Shown: positions 1-11,277 of the stretch, piece by piece | How positions within the stretch are numbered: position 1 is the stretch's first letter | Layout of the letters: the number at the start of each line of letters is the position of its first letter | Assembly: GCA_019918135.1 (NCBI GenBank) | Contig: WBZZ01005741.1 | Location: 122,501-186,500, forward strand | DNA from: Paulinella micropora | Lineage: Eukaryota > Cercozoa > Imbricatea > Euglyphida > Paulinellidae | DNA length: 64,000 nucleotides | Direction: 5' to 3' | Translations under genes and position numbers: made by a program | The notes under the pieces: generated by a model | Databases searched by the model: none | The model's input: only the letters and a program-made list of their open reading frames with translations | Told to the model about the DNA's origin: nothing

Positions 1-1603
1 GCTAGCCCCAGACTCGGTCTTGATGCTGGCATAAAATTTTTGGAATTCACGCAAATATTTGCGTTAGGGAACGTTTGCGCACACCAGAGGGAGGTAGCGG
101 CTGATATTTGGTGTATCTGACACTTCTTGATGAGCTCTCTTCGAAAAAATAAAAATTGTGGCCTACACACACGAAAATTGAGGTGTCTGCGCCACCAGGC
201 GCCGTTTGCGCACACCCGAGGGAGTTTGAGGCTGATCTTTGGTGTACTGGACACCTCTCGGTGCGCTCTCTTCTGAGATAAAAAAGTTTTGGTGGCGGGT
301 GGCACACAAACCAGAGATTTGAGGTTTTTGTGCCACCAGAGCTTACACTTGCGTTCTGCTGGTACCTCCGGCAATTGAACGTACCCTGTCGAAGGGGAAG
401 GGGGGGTCCGGGGGGCCCTCCCCCCGGGAACTCCGGCCCGGCGATTGTACGTACACGTTTTGGTCGCGGGTGGCACCCACACAAGAAAATTGAGGTCTTG
501 TGCCACCAGCCGCCGTTTGCGCACACCAGAGGGAGTTAGCGGCTGTTATTTGGTGTATCTGACACTTCTTGATGAGCTTTCTTCGAAAATATAAAAATCG
601 TGGCGCCAGGGGGCATACACACCGGTAAATTGAGGTTTTTGCGCCACCAGGCGCGTTTGCGTACACCCGAGGGAGTTTGAGGCTGATGTTTGGTGTACCC
701 GACACCTCTCGGTGCGCTCTCTTCGGAGATTAAAAAGTTTTGGTGGCGGGTGGCACAAAAACCAGAGATTTTAGGTTTTTGTGCCACCAGAGCTTACACT
801 TGCGATCTGCTGGTACCTCCGGCAATATTGAACGTACCCTGTCGACGGCAAAGGAGGGGTCCGGGGGGCTCTCCCCCCCGGGAACCCTAGCCCGAGGGGG
901 GGAAGGGGTGTGTGTGTGTGTGGGGGGGGGGGGGGCCGTCGACAGGTACGTTCAATTGCCGGAGGTACCGGCAAGTACTCCCAAAAAACCAAGAATTTCG
1001 GCATTCAGGACACTCCCCTAACGCAAACATTTGCGTGACTTCCAAAGAAATTATACCAGCATTAAGATCGAGTCTGGGGCTAGCTACCCTGTCAATATGA
1101 GCTCCCAACTCTTCCTGGTTCACACAAACCATGATTTATTCCGACGAGGGTGCAGAAAATAGGCTAAAAAAAAACCAAGGAATTTTCGCATTCAGGACAC
1201 TCCCCTAACGCAAATATTTATGTGAATTCCATAGAACTTATATCAGCATCAACATCGAGTCTGGGGCTAGACACCCTGTCAATATGAGCTCCCAACTCCT
1301 CCTGATTAACACAAACCATGATTTATTCCGATTGGGGTGCGAAAAAAACAAGGAATTTTGGCATTCGGGACACTCCCCTAACACAAATATTTGCGTGAAT
1401 TCCAAAAAAATCATATCAGCATCAAGATCGAGTCTGGGGCTAACCACCCTGCAAGTATGAGCCTCTGGTTCCCACAAACATGATTTATTCCGGCAGGGGT
1501 GCCGAAAAAGGGGGGGGGTACACAATTTTCATTTGTCCCCTCCCCCCCAAACCCCCCACCCCCTTCTCCAACACCTTTCAGGGATAATAATAATAATAAT
1601 AAT
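1..1603. repeat. Modular GC-rich repeat mosaic, left part
   Basis: Several repeat modules recur here in both orientations. One module carries the palindrome ACGCAAATATTTGCGT beside text like GGCATTCAGGACACTCCCC; it lies reversed at 1-75 and forward three times at about 985-1500. A second carries TTTGTGCCACCAG and GAGGGAGTTTGAGG (about 75-340 and 510-800). A third carries CCTCCGGCAATTGAACG followed by a long G/C run (about 355-460 and 810-900). Open frames across this stretch are by-products of the repeats, with translations rich in Pro, Gly and Arg and no domain. It reads as satellite or degenerate transposon DNA. Copies differ by substitutions and small indels, so it is not freshly expanded. 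Confidence 0.8.
985..1500 (+). repeat. Tandem array of about 170-bp module, three copies
   Basis: Three head-to-tail copies, each with GGCATTCAGGACACTCCCC, a palindromic core around ACGCAAATATTTGCGT, a CATCAAGATCGAGTCTGG block and CAAACCATGATTTATTCC. Homologous copies occur at 2215-2912 (forward) and at 1-75 and about 3030-3232 (reversed). No coding potential. Confidence 0.8.
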
Positions 1604-3965
1604 AACTAGGGGCTGCGCCAACACCTGAAAGGATGGTTTGCGGTGCGTTTCCCCCCACCCCCCCCCCCTCGGGCTGGGGTTCCCGGGGGGAGGGCCCCCG
1701 GACCCCCCCTTCCCCGTCGCAGGATACGTTCAATTGCCGGAGGTACCAGCAGAACGCAAGTTTCAGCTCTGGTGGCGCAAAAACCTAAAATATCTGGTTT
1801 TTGTGCCACCCGCCAACAAAATTTTTTTATCTCCGAGAGTGTACCTGGAGGTGTCGGGTACACCAAACATCAGCCTCAAACTCCCTCGGGTGTGCGCAAA
1901 CGCTGGTGGCGCAAAAACCTCAATTTCCCGGTGTGTAGGCCACCCGGCGCCACAATTTTTATATTTTCGAACAGAGCTCATCAAGAAGTGTCAGATACAC
2001 CAAATATCAGTCGCTAACTCCCTCTGGTGTGCGCAAACGGCGCCTGGTGAGACAAGACCTCAATTTTCTGGTGTGGGTGCCACCCGCGACCAAAACGTGT
2101 ACGTACAATCGCCGGGCTGGGGTTCCCGGGGGGGAGGGTCCCCCGGACCCCCCTGCCCCGTCGACAGGGTACGTTCAATTGCCGGAGGCACCGGCAAGTA
2201 CTGCTAAAAACCAACGAAATTTGGCATTCAGGACACTCCCCTAACGCAAATATTTGCGTGAATTCCAAAAAAATTATACCAGCATCAAGGTCGAGTCTGC
2301 TGCTAACCACCCTGCCAATATGAGCTCCCAACATCTCCTGGTTCCCACAAACCATGATTTATTCCGATGGGAGAGCAGAAAATAGGCTCAAAAAAACAAG
2401 GAAATTTTGCATTCAGGACACTCCCCTAACGCAAATATTTGCGTGAATTCCAAAAATTTTATGCCAGCATCAAGATCGAGTCTGCTGCTAACCACCCTGT
2501 CAATATGAGCTCCCAGCTCCTCCTCGTTCCCACAAACCATGATTTATTCCGACGAGGGGTGCAAAAAAAAGGTTTAAAAAAACAAGGAATTTTGGCATTC
2601 AGGACACTCCCCTAACGCAAATATTCGCGTGAATTTCAAAAAAAATATATCAGCATCAAGATCGACTCTGGGGCTAGCCACCCTGCAAATATGAGCTCCC
2701 AACTCCTCCTGGTTCACAAAAACCATGATTTATTCCGATTGGGGGTAAAAAACAAGGAATTTTGGCATTCAGGGCACTCCCCTAACGCAAATATTTGCGT
2801 GAATTTCAAAAATATTATACCAGTATCAACATCGAGTCTGGGGCTACCACCCTGCCAATATGAGCTCCGAACTCCTCCTCGTTCCCACAAACCATGATTT
2901 ATTCCGACAGGGGTTCGGGGGGGGGGGGGGGGGGGTACACAATTTTCATTTTCCCCCTCCCCCCAAACCCCCATCCCTTTCTCCAACAGCTTTCAGGGAT
3001 AATAATAATAACTAGGGGCGTCCCGAACGCCAACATTCCTTGTTTTCTTGGCCTATTTTCTGCTCTCCCATCGGAATAAATCATGGTTTGTGGGAACCAG
3101 AAGGAGTTGGGCTCATATTGGCAGGTTGTTAGCCGCAGCCTCGATCTTGATGCTGGTATAATTTTTTTGGAATTCACGCAAATCTTTGCGTTAGGGGAGT
3201 GTCCTGATTGCCAAATTTCCTTGTTTTTTAGCAGTACTTGCCGGTGCCTCCGGCAATTGAACGTACCCTGTCGACGGGGCAGGGGGGGTCCGGGGGGCCC
3301 TCCCCCCGGGAACCCACGCCCTGTGATTGTACGTACCCGCTTTGGTCGCGGGTGGCACCCACACCAGAAAATTGAGGTCTTGTGCCACCAGGCGCCCTCC
3401 GGCAATTGATCGTGCCCTGTCGACGGGAAAGGGGGGGTCCGGGGGGCCCTCACCCCGCCTGCGATCGTACGTACCCGTTCTGGTCGCGGGTGGCACCCAC
3501 ACCAGAAAATTGAGGTCTTGTGCCACCAGCAGCTGTTTGCGCACACCAGAGGGAGTTAGCGGCTGATATTTGGTCTATCTGACACTTCTTGATGAGCTCT
3601 TCGAAAATATAAAAATCGTGGCGCCGGGGGGCATACACACCGGAAAATTGAGGTTTTTTCGCCACCAGGCGCCGTTTGCACACCAGAGGGAGTTTGAGGC
3701 TGATGTTTGGCGTACCCGACACCTCTCGGTGCGCTCTCTTCGGAGACAAAAAAGTTTTGGTGGCGGGTGGCACAAAAACCAGAGATTTTAGGTTTTTGTG
3801 CCACCATAGCTTACACTTGCGATCTGCTGGTACCTCCGGCAATTGAACGTACCCCGTCGAAGGGGAAGGGGGCGGTCCTCCCACCGAGAACCGGGGGGGG
3901 GAGGGGAGCGGGGGCTGCGCGAAGCGCACCGCAAACCATCCTTTCAGGTGTTGGCGCAGCCCCTA

Positions 3966-3968
<3 letters not shown>
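1604..3968. mobile_element. Foldback-like element with 44-bp terminal inverted repeats
   Basis: Positions 1604-1647 and 3925-3968 are perfect reverse complements over 44 bp (the outer end reads AACTAGGGGCTGCGCC). Both outer ends abut ATA/ATT trinucleotide repeat. Inside, the arms continue as an imperfect inverted repeat (about 1650-2240 against 3230-3920) made of the same modules as 1-1603. They surround a centre of tandem modules (2215-2912), a G run with pyrimidine tract (2913-3025) and a reversed module (3030-3232). No transposase frame is visible, so it would be non-autonomous. An internal partial copy of the end sequence near 2990-3020 suggests nesting or internal duplication. A foldback or MITE-like DNA element is the simplest reading; superfamily unknown. 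Confidence 0.6.
2215..2912 (+). repeat. Tandem array of about 170-bp module, four copies
   Basis: Four forward copies of the module described at 985-1500, each with the ACGCAAATATT(T/C)GCGT core. One copy has T to C inside the palindrome, breaking its symmetry. The array sits at the centre of the inverted-repeat element. Confidence 0.75.
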
Positions 3969-4006
<38 letters not shown>

Positions 4007-4061
4007 GGAGGCACATGTCCAGGATCTGGATCTGATGCTATAGTCTGAGGAAGCCTATTAC

Positions 4062-4105
<44 letters not shown>

Positions 4106-4120
4106 TTATTATTATTATTA
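3966..4120. repeat. ATT microsatellites flanking a short SINE-tail-like sequence
   Basis: (ATT)n runs at about 3966-4004 and 4050-4120 enclose ATGGAGGCACATGTCCAG, which resembles the 3' body of the SINE copies downstream (ATGGAGGCGCATGTGCAG). The runs probably derive from SINE tails. Confidence 0.6.
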
Positions 4121-4298
4121 TTCGATTCCCGTCGGTGCCACCAGTATTTTCATTGAACATACCGGTCCGTCTGGAAGTGTTGGAACTGCCCGTGCGGGGG
4201 TGTCATTAGAGCCTATCGTCAATTCTTCGTACTCCCCTCACGGGTGAGACGATGGAGGCGCATGTGCAGATTTGCATCAGCCATTGACAGAGAAGCAC

Positions 4299-4335
<37 letters not shown>
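4121..4335 (+). mobile_element. tRNA-derived SINE, 5'-truncated copy
   Basis: Begins inside the B-box-like segment (TTCGATTCCC) and continues through a body shared with the copy at 4761-5059, including CATTGAACATACCGG, GTGTCATTAGA and TCGTACTCCCCTCACGGG. It ends in an (ATT)n tail at about 4301-4335. The missing 5' part fits incomplete target-primed reverse transcription. Confidence 0.75.
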
Positions 4336-4663
4336 GTCGTTGCGCGCGTAAAAGATCTTAAACTCCGCATATGCTGGTTGATAGCCCAGGACCCAGCAGA
4401 CACCAGATTGTTATGGGTGGGGTTTCGAGGCAGCTCTAGCAACCGCGCTTGGTGTATGCACTTGCACATTCGGTGACGTCTTGCAAGAGGTTGCTGGGAC
4501 TGCGGAATAACCTCGGCTTAGTGCAGTCTTGCCCTCAGGAGCTCCATCGGTGGCCCCGATCATCAGGCGAGAGACTGACACGGGGGGGTGGAGGACCTCG
4601 AACAAGGGTATTGGAGGCTTATGTCCGTTGAGGATATGCCATTAGCTGCATCAGTACGCCTCA
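4336..4663 (+). other. Unassigned segment ending in an ATT tail
   Basis: About 330 bp of unique-looking sequence directly followed by a long ATT run, in the same arrangement as the SINE bodies. No convincing A or B box and no coding frame. It may be another short retroposon, or the 3' end of a LINE sharing the tail type. Confidence 0.3.
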
Positions 4664-4667
4664 GATA

Positions 4668-4757
<90 letters not shown>
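4664..4757. repeat. (ATT)n microsatellite
   Basis: Uninterrupted ATT trinucleotide run of about 94 bp that reads as poly-Ile in two frames; not coding. Confidence 0.95.
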
Positions 4758-4758
<1 letters not shown>

Positions 4759-4760
4759 TT

Positions 4761-5028
4761 GGACACCGTGATAGCCCAGTGGTCAAGTTCTACCATCTGG
4801 GCCCTGTCGCCAGTTCGATTCCCGTCGGTGCCACCAGTATTTTCATCGAACATACCGGTCTATTTCTGGACCAGTATTTTCATTGAACATACCGGCCCGT
4901 CTGGAAGTGTTGGAACTGCCCTTGCGGGGGTGTCATTAGAACTTATCGTCAATTCTTCGTACTCCCCTCACGGGTGAGACGATGGAGGCGCATGTGCAGA
5001 AATGCATCAGCCATTGACAGAGAAGCAC

Positions 5029-5059
<31 letters not shown>
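4761..5059 (+). mobile_element. tRNA-derived SINE, nearly full-length copy
   Basis: The head at about 4766-4836 is tRNA-like. TAGCCCAGTGG at 4772-4782 fits the RNA polymerase III A box (TRGCNNAGYGG). AGTTCGATTCC at 4812-4822 fits the B box (GGTTCGANTCC) apart from its first base. Their spacing is that of a tRNA gene. A tRNA-unrelated body follows, then an (ATT)n tail from about 5031. CCAGTATTTTCAT and its neighbourhood occur twice in the body (about 4835 and 4871), a small internal duplication. The body matches the truncated copy at 4121. Mobilisation would depend on a partner LINE, not seen here. Confidence 0.8.
4772..4822 (+). promoter_or_regulatory. Internal RNA polymerase III promoter (A and B boxes) of the SINE
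   Basis: A box 4772-4782 and B box 4812-4822, about 30 nt apart, within the tRNA-like head. Confidence 0.7.
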
Positions 5060-5758
<699 letters not shown>

Positions 5759-6683
5759 TTGGTGGTGGTAATGGATCAGGGCGAGCTCATACGGACCGGT
5801 ATTGGAAGCATTCAGACTCTACCCCCGTCACAGGTTGTTGGAAGTGGATGGAGTAGTTTTGATTGACTTTTACGTTACTCTCTCCCGCCTGAAAGAAAAA
5901 AGACACCATGATCCCTTGCGAGGGAGGGCAGCGTACATGGATTACCTGGTAAGCCTTTTCTATTCGTTTGCTGTCCTTCGCTGAATAGGCCTCCCATCCT
6001 TGCCAATAAGAAGCAAATATCGTACTGTACTGAGATTCTGCATGCAAAAAATTATACTGCCTTCTTTATTGCTTTCTGCAAAGTACTTGTAATACTTTTC
6101 GAAAACAAACAAACATATCACCCTTCCTTGCAAGTAATTTTAAACTGTGTTGCGGATGAAATGACAAAGTGACTACTGTGTTGTGACAGGAAATGACAAC
6201 TGACAAAGTTTAACAAACCTTGGTCTTTCTTAGCAAATGACTTTCGTAAATCCTTCTTCCAAAACCAGGCCATCGATGACAAGGGATCTGCCTTGCAGCT
6301 GGACACACAAGTAGAAGCAGAAGTAGTTTCTAGTAGAAACCAGCCTCCTTTACGGAAATGACAATCATACAGACACACCATAGGCAGGACCAATGGGTGA
6401 CTAACGTAAACTTTTAAAAAAAATGCAAGAAACTACACTATAAAGTCTCAAAGAGCCTGCAAAAAGTCCTCAAAAAGCTGGCTAAGGTCAAAGTAGATCT
6501 ACTGATGCTGCGTGCTCCCAGGGATGAAAGGAAGGAAAGGGCGGTGAGAGAGAAAAAGTAAAATCCATGAGTAGGACCAACCTACACAACGAACACATCT
6601 ACACAGTACCAAGCACCTTAGGAGTATAATTCCCATCCGAAGGAAGTACACAAGACGAATTTTTGCAGTTTTTGTTTTTTTTG

Positions 6684-6706
6684 GTGGCCGGTGTTAGCCC
6701 GGCCAC
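6684..6706. repeat. Perfect 8-bp hairpin
   Basis: GTGGCCGG and CCGGCCAC separated by TGTTAGC, GC-rich against its surroundings. Function unknown. Confidence 0.5.
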
Positions 6707-6957
6707 GGGTATCGCTTGCGAAGGGTGGGATTTACCCACCGTGTTTAGCGGAGCCAGAAAAAACACAGTGATTTCGAAGAAAAGGAAAAAACTGGCACTG
6801 GAGACGTGACGGCATTTGCTTGGTATTTCCTATTTGCTCGAAAAGCGGGTCCAAAAATAACGAGCCACTGCCCGTGAAGTTCGCAGTGACAGTGACTTCA
6901 GAAAAAAATGTCTGCACTGGACTTTTTGTAATTTCAGAGCCTCCTTCGTAGGTTGCG

Positions 6958-7083
6958 TGCCTGCCTGTCTGTCTTGTCTGTCTTGTATGTCTTCTGTCTT
7001 GTCTGTCTTGTCTGTCTTGTCTGTCTTGTCTGTCTTGTCTGTCTTGTCTGTCTTGTCTGTTTTGTCTGTTTTGTCTGTCTGTA
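6958..7083. repeat. CTGTCTTGT minisatellite
   Basis: About a dozen tandem 9-10-bp units (CTGTCTTGT) with slight variants. The reverse strand reads as repeated Asp-Arg-Gln; not considered coding. Confidence 0.9.
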
Positions 7084-8108
7084 GGCATCACCCCCCGGAT
7101 AGCCGGTAAAAAATATCTTTTCCTGGTGACAGGTGCACCAGCTTGTTTTTCAGTATTATTTGTCCGGATTGACCTGATGCAATTTTATTCCTGGTCTGTT
7201 GCCGTTTTCCTTTTTGGCTTCACTGAGCTAATATAACGAGACATCATTCTCATCTTTTGAGGAATGTGTTTGGTTGTATTACAGACTTTTTTTTCGATCT
7301 ATCGTTGGGTAAATTACATTTGGAGTCCACATCACTAGTGTGATTTCTTTCTGCTTTGCCACACATGCAACAGAGTGAATTTTCACTGACCTGTCTCACA
7401 CGGTGACGTCAGACGAAAACAAATACTCCAACACAGCTCCCTCATAACTCTTTCACAAAGCAAATAATTTGATTGGTCTCAAGCAGGTGTCTCGTACCCT
7501 CTAGCACAATCAGTATCTGTGTGCTCACAAGGAGACATCAGATACAAACTCTCTGTCGTTCTTGCTGTTCTCACACAGAGACCAAGAAGAAGGAGGTGGA
7601 CAGAAGAGTGAAGGAACACACACGAAGGGTAAAAACACAAACAATCATAGGGACAGGAGCACAACACTCTACCCTTCTAGTTTGTGAATTTATCTGCATT
7701 ATCTCACACATACGTCAGAGTATTTTTGCAACTCTGATCGTTTTCTAAAGGTAGGTCTGAGAACCTATCTGACCTACTGTCGACTTCTCAAGGAGAGCTT
7801 TTCTAGCTTCTCTATTACTATCTGTGTGTAGGTCCAAGTGCATCATACTAGATACAATATAGAAAAGAAGGAGGAGAAAGTAATCTGAGTAAGGATAATA
7901 AGAAATCGGAGAAAGTCTCAAAGACAATTTTTCTCAAATAAAAACAAACATACAAACAGTGTTTCATAGAGGACAGGGAATCTTATCCTACCATCTCTAT
8001 TAGTTTCTCTTCACTAGTCAATCGACTGAAGGAGTAACAAAACACAAACGAACAAAAACCAAACATAGGAGCTGACACTGTCCTCCTGTTGATCACTACT
8101 ACGACATC

Positions 8109-9776
8109 ATGTCGACAGAGATCGCCGAAGTGAGTGAATTCTCGGAGGAAGATCAAAGAAGAGAAGAAGAAGAAGCAGGAGGAGGAAGAGGATTGAATGA
8201 AGGAGGAGGAGGAGGATTGAATGAAGGAGGAGGAGGAGATGAAGGAGTAGGAGGAGGAGTAGAAGAGGGCTGGGATGATGAAGGAAGATATGGAGGAGAC
8301 GAAGATGAAGGAGGATTTGAACAAGAAGAGACGGGAGGAGGAGGAGCATATGGTAATCCCTTACCACCTGCCTACACTGGAGGAGGAGGACGAAAAATGA
8401 TCGACTTGATTCATAGTGATGGAGAGGAGATCACAGTGGAGGAACAACAGTGGGTGCAAGACCACTATGACCTCACTAAAGAAGAGTTTGATAACAAGAT
8501 GGGGGTAGAGAAGGACACCTATGTGTGGATCCCTCAGGATCAAAGAAGAGAGAAAAGTCGTGCTAAAAAGGATGTCTATATATTATTATCAAACACAGCA
8601 CAGCTCCTCTGCAAACTGGTCTCTGATTCAGAAGAGAGAAAGAAGATACAGCATATCAAGTTTGGGGACACACACACCCACCTTGAATTACTCGATGCTA
8701 TCTTTGGGGTGTACACTCAAACCCTGATTTGGGAACGTACATACGGCCCACGATGTGAGGGTTACCTCCAGTACACAAACCCAAGAGCAACGGCCAGATT
8801 CCTCTCGACTGGTCAGGAGGCAGTCGATGTAACAAAAATGAAGACCAATCTGGGTTCGAAAAACTCGAGTGGCATATTTCATTTTTTTACAATGGAAATA
8901 AAGGCCTTGGAGGAGGGGAAGGCAGAGATGGAAAAATGCATTAAGGCAGCAGGAGAAACTCATCCTGTGATTGATGAGTTAGAGAAGACTGACAGAGTTC
9001 TTACCAAGATCAGACTGTTGATGGGTGCGTTACTGCACAAGGATGCATGGAAGAGATTGATTCCTACCAAGGATCACTCTGTCCTTAAATCACTTAGTAA
9101 CGCACCACCGGTCGCCAATAAAGCAGGTGTTGACCAATATGTGGAGAAATGTAATTTTCTCAGATCTGCTTCTGAATTGGTGGCCTTTATCACTCATGCT
9201 CAAAAGCTGGTGATATCTGAGAAGAAGAAGGCGAAAGAGAATGAGGAGTTCGAGAAGACGATGAGACTGGAAAGAATGAAAGCAAAAGTGAGTGGTGCAA
9301 AGACACACCCTCCGACATATTTGACCCCACCAGCTCCTGCCCCACCAGCCTCTGCACCCTCGGGCTCAACTACGGTGGTGGTCACAAACACGGAGAAGAA
9401 GGACAGACAGAACATCATAAATGCCTTCAAGGGGAAGAAAGGAGGAGTGGCAAGTCTCATGCTATATGCCAAGACGAGCTCAGACAAAGACTCTGATGCT
9501 TCGCTTTTGAGCAAACTCAAAGAGATCAATGCCTGCATGAAGGCTTTTCCTTGCGACGAAACGCAGGAATACGAGGCACTTGTTACTGTTTTTGACCAAT
9601 CTCTAGTCTCGGAGGGATTTGATCTGACACAGTACAAGTTTTTGAGAAAGAAGGAGGAGATTAAGAGAAACAATGCAACAGGCCTAGACGCTCAGTGTGA
9701 ACTGGCGGTGGCCACGCTCATTTCATATTTTCAATCTCATGGATACCAGCACATCTCTGCACTGGTACTCTCATAG
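8109..9776 (+). CDS. Gag-like protein of the retroelement (first frame)
   Basis: A 555-residue open frame starting at ATG 8109. The first 90 residues are extremely rich in Glu and Gly (runs such as GGGGGLNEGGGG). A predicted mainly helical region of about 300 residues follows, then a Lys/Glu-rich coiled-coil-like stretch (about 365-400), a Pro/Ala linker (about 405-425) and a C-terminal helical domain. No zinc knuckle lies in this frame. I recognise no named domain. Position ahead of the protease and RT, the acidic low-complexity head and the helical body suggest capsid-type Gag, by inference from context. Confidence 0.5.
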   Translation: MSTEIAEVSEFSEEDQRREEEEAGGGRGLNEGGGGGLNEGGGGDEGVGGGVEEGWDDEGRYGGDEDEGGFEQEETGGGGAYGNPLPPAYTGGGGRKMIDLIHSDGEEITVEEQQWVQDHYDLTKEEFDNKMGVEKDTYVWIPQDQRREKSRAKKDVYILLSNTAQLLCKLVSDSEERKKIQHIKFGDTHTHLELLDAIFGVYTQTLIWERTYGPRCEGYLQYTNPRATARFLSTGQEAVDVTKMKTNLGSKNSSGIFHFFTMEIKALEEGKAEMEKCIKAAGETHPVIDELEKTDRVLTKIRLLMGALLHKDAWKRLIPTKDHSVLKSLSNAPPVANKAGVDQYVEKCNFLRSASELVAFITHAQKLVISEKKKAKENEEFEKTMRLERMKAKVSGAKTHPPTYLTPPAPAPPASAPSGSTTVVVTNTEKKDRQNIINAFKGKKGGVASLMLYAKTSSDKDSDASLLSKLKEINACMKAFPCDETQEYEALVTVFDQSLVSEGFDLTQYKFLRKKEEIKRNNATGLDAQCELAVATLISYFQSHGYQHISALVLS

Positions 9777-9972
9777 GATTTGAAATCTTTGAGACAGTGG
9801 CGATGAGTTTGAGGAGTGCTGTTGGCTTGGCGGCGACCCTTACGGAGGTAGTTTCCTCCTATGGCTATTCTATGGCCGCAAGTCGATCATCCTCTATTTC
9901 TTTTCTGCGTTACACACAGTTAACCCGAGTAAGCTTACTCAGCTCATACAACAATGCTCGACGTTTAGCTCA

Positions 9973-10836
9973 GTGAAGTCCAAGAACTTCCTCGAGACAC
10001 ACGTGTTCGAAAATACGGTTCAAAGCGTTGCTCCGTCAACACTGTTTCAAGAAGTGATGAGTGCATGCTCAAACATGGACTTGCTCACGGAGGCACATAC
10101 GGCACAGGCAGGCGGTGTACCTGTTGGCGCACAAGCCACGTACACAAACAGAGTTGCCGGTTGGAAGAGACAGAGAGAGCCAGACCTGAAGACCGCATGT
10201 TGGAGGTGGTTCGCGTGCTTGCAGTGTAAGGCACAGATGGAGAACAGAGACTGCTCTTTCAATCATGATAGGCAGAACCCAACAGCAAGGGCAAATTTTC
10301 TGAGCAGGACGGAAGGCAAGGAACCGGGCCTTTTCAACATGCTTCAGATTGCCGCTTTGAACGAAGGTTGGTATGCCAATATGTGTGATGATGAGGAGTT
10401 ACGAGAGGCAATCATTACCTACATGAAGAGGAAGGAGAAGAAGGAGGAAAGGGAGAGACAAAAGAACTTAAAGGCCTCTCAAAGAGGACGAGAAGGAGGA
10501 GCAGGAGCAGGAGGACGAGGAGGAGGAGGAGGAGGAGGACGAGGAGGAGGAACATGGAGAGGAGCCTCGAGGTGGCAAGGAACCCCTCAGAGAGGAAGAG
10601 GAGGAGGTCGGGGATATACCCCTTATGGAGGGAGAGCTGTTCGAGCTCCAGCCCCCCCCCACCAAGAGGAGGAGGAGGCTCGTGTGCAAGCTCCAACCCA
10701 AATTTCGGTCGAGCTCAGGCCTACAACACTGCCTCGGAGACCGATACGTCATCCTACCCGGACACTACTCAAGGTAATCGTTTCGAGGTGGTGGAATGAC
10801 TGGAGGGGGAAGAAGAGAGGAAGGAGAAGACTGTGA
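9973..10836 (+). CDS. Nucleocapsid-like protein with Cys-His cluster and RGG tail
   Basis: About 287 residues. The N-terminal half is helical and carries a CxxC-x8-C-x3-H cluster (CLQCKAQMENRDCSFNH, about residues 80-96), a plausible zinc-binding, nucleic-acid-binding motif. The region at about residues 170-225 is a Gly/Arg-rich tract of the RGG type known from RNA-binding proteins. It follows the first gag-like frame and precedes the protease, where retroelements encode nucleocapsid. The frame is open upstream of its first ATG, so the start is uncertain. Confidence 0.45.
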   Translation: MKSKNFLETHVFENTVQSVAPSTLFQEVMSACSNMDLLTEAHTAQAGGVPVGAQATYTNRVAGWKRQREPDLKTACWRWFACLQCKAQMENRDCSFNHDRQNPTARANFLSRTEGKEPGLFNMLQIAALNEGWYANMCDDEELREAIITYMKRKEKKEERERQKNLKASQRGREGGAGAGGRGGGGGGGRGGGTWRGASRWQGTPQRGRGGGRGYTPYGGRAVRAPAPPHQEEEEARVQAPTQISVELRPTTLPRRPIRHPTRTLLKVIVSRWWNDWRGKKRGRRRL

Positions 10837-11277
10837 AGTTTAACCCTAAAGTCACAGTGCTTTCTAATGCTGTTGTGCAGACTGGGCGGGCCAACGCTTC
10901 CTCTCTGTGAAAACAAAGATGTGGGTACACAGAGACTGCAGCCCCAAGGTAGTCTCATACCCGTTCATACAGCACGGTTACCAATGATAACTGATGCAAA
11001 TAGGAAGGCGAGACTTGCGATGGAGGCGAGGAGGCCAATGGCAGACGTATCGCCTCTGCCAAGCAAACAACCACGAACAGACTCAATGTCTACGGTCGCG
11101 GCGGGTGGCGAGCAAAAAGACAATGTGTGTACTCAAGTACCACAAGACAATGTCGCTCAAACATCAAACGCACCAGTACCGCAGAATAATAAAAACGTTA
11201 ATGAGGTGAAGCGGAGGAGAAGAAGGAGGAGTTGAAAAACTTAGAGACAAGACTCCAAAATTTGGAACGTAAAGTTC
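10837..11277 (+). other. Linker between gag-like and pol-like regions
   Basis: Contains an open frame (10867-11235) rich in Gln, Pro, Asn and Arg with a basic end and no recognisable domain. It may be part of the gag-pol junction. Confidence 0.3.

Larger units (their letters stand above)
5759..8108. other. Intergenic DNA without a supportable gene
   Basis: Mixed-composition sequence. Frames of 60-120 codons occur on both strands, but none shows a domain, a conserved motif or a convincing start context. It holds a perfect 8-bp hairpin (6684-6706) and a CTGTCTTGT minisatellite (6958-7083). The last few hundred bases may belong to the 5' leader or LTR of the retroelement that follows; this cannot be tested because no second LTR is present. 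Confidence 0.6.

Noticed and set aside
985-2912. CRISPR-like array
   Set aside because: Units are about 170 bp, homologous throughout and not repeat-plus-unique-spacer; no cas genes; eukaryotic context.
1-4000. Many 60-215-codon frames in the repeat mosaic
   Set aside because: They recur with every repeat copy on both strands and contain only Pro/Gly/Arg-rich text.
4766-4836. A functional tRNA gene
   Set aside because: Only A and B boxes and a partial acceptor pairing are preserved; the sequence continues into a SINE body with an ATT tail.
7473-7748. Protein-coding frame upstream of the retroelement
   Set aside because: No domain, no conserved motif, overlapping frames of similar length on both strands.
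7100-8100. 5' LTR of the retroelement
   Set aside because: No second copy exists in the window to compare with, and no clear TG...CA-bounded repeat or primer-binding site was found.
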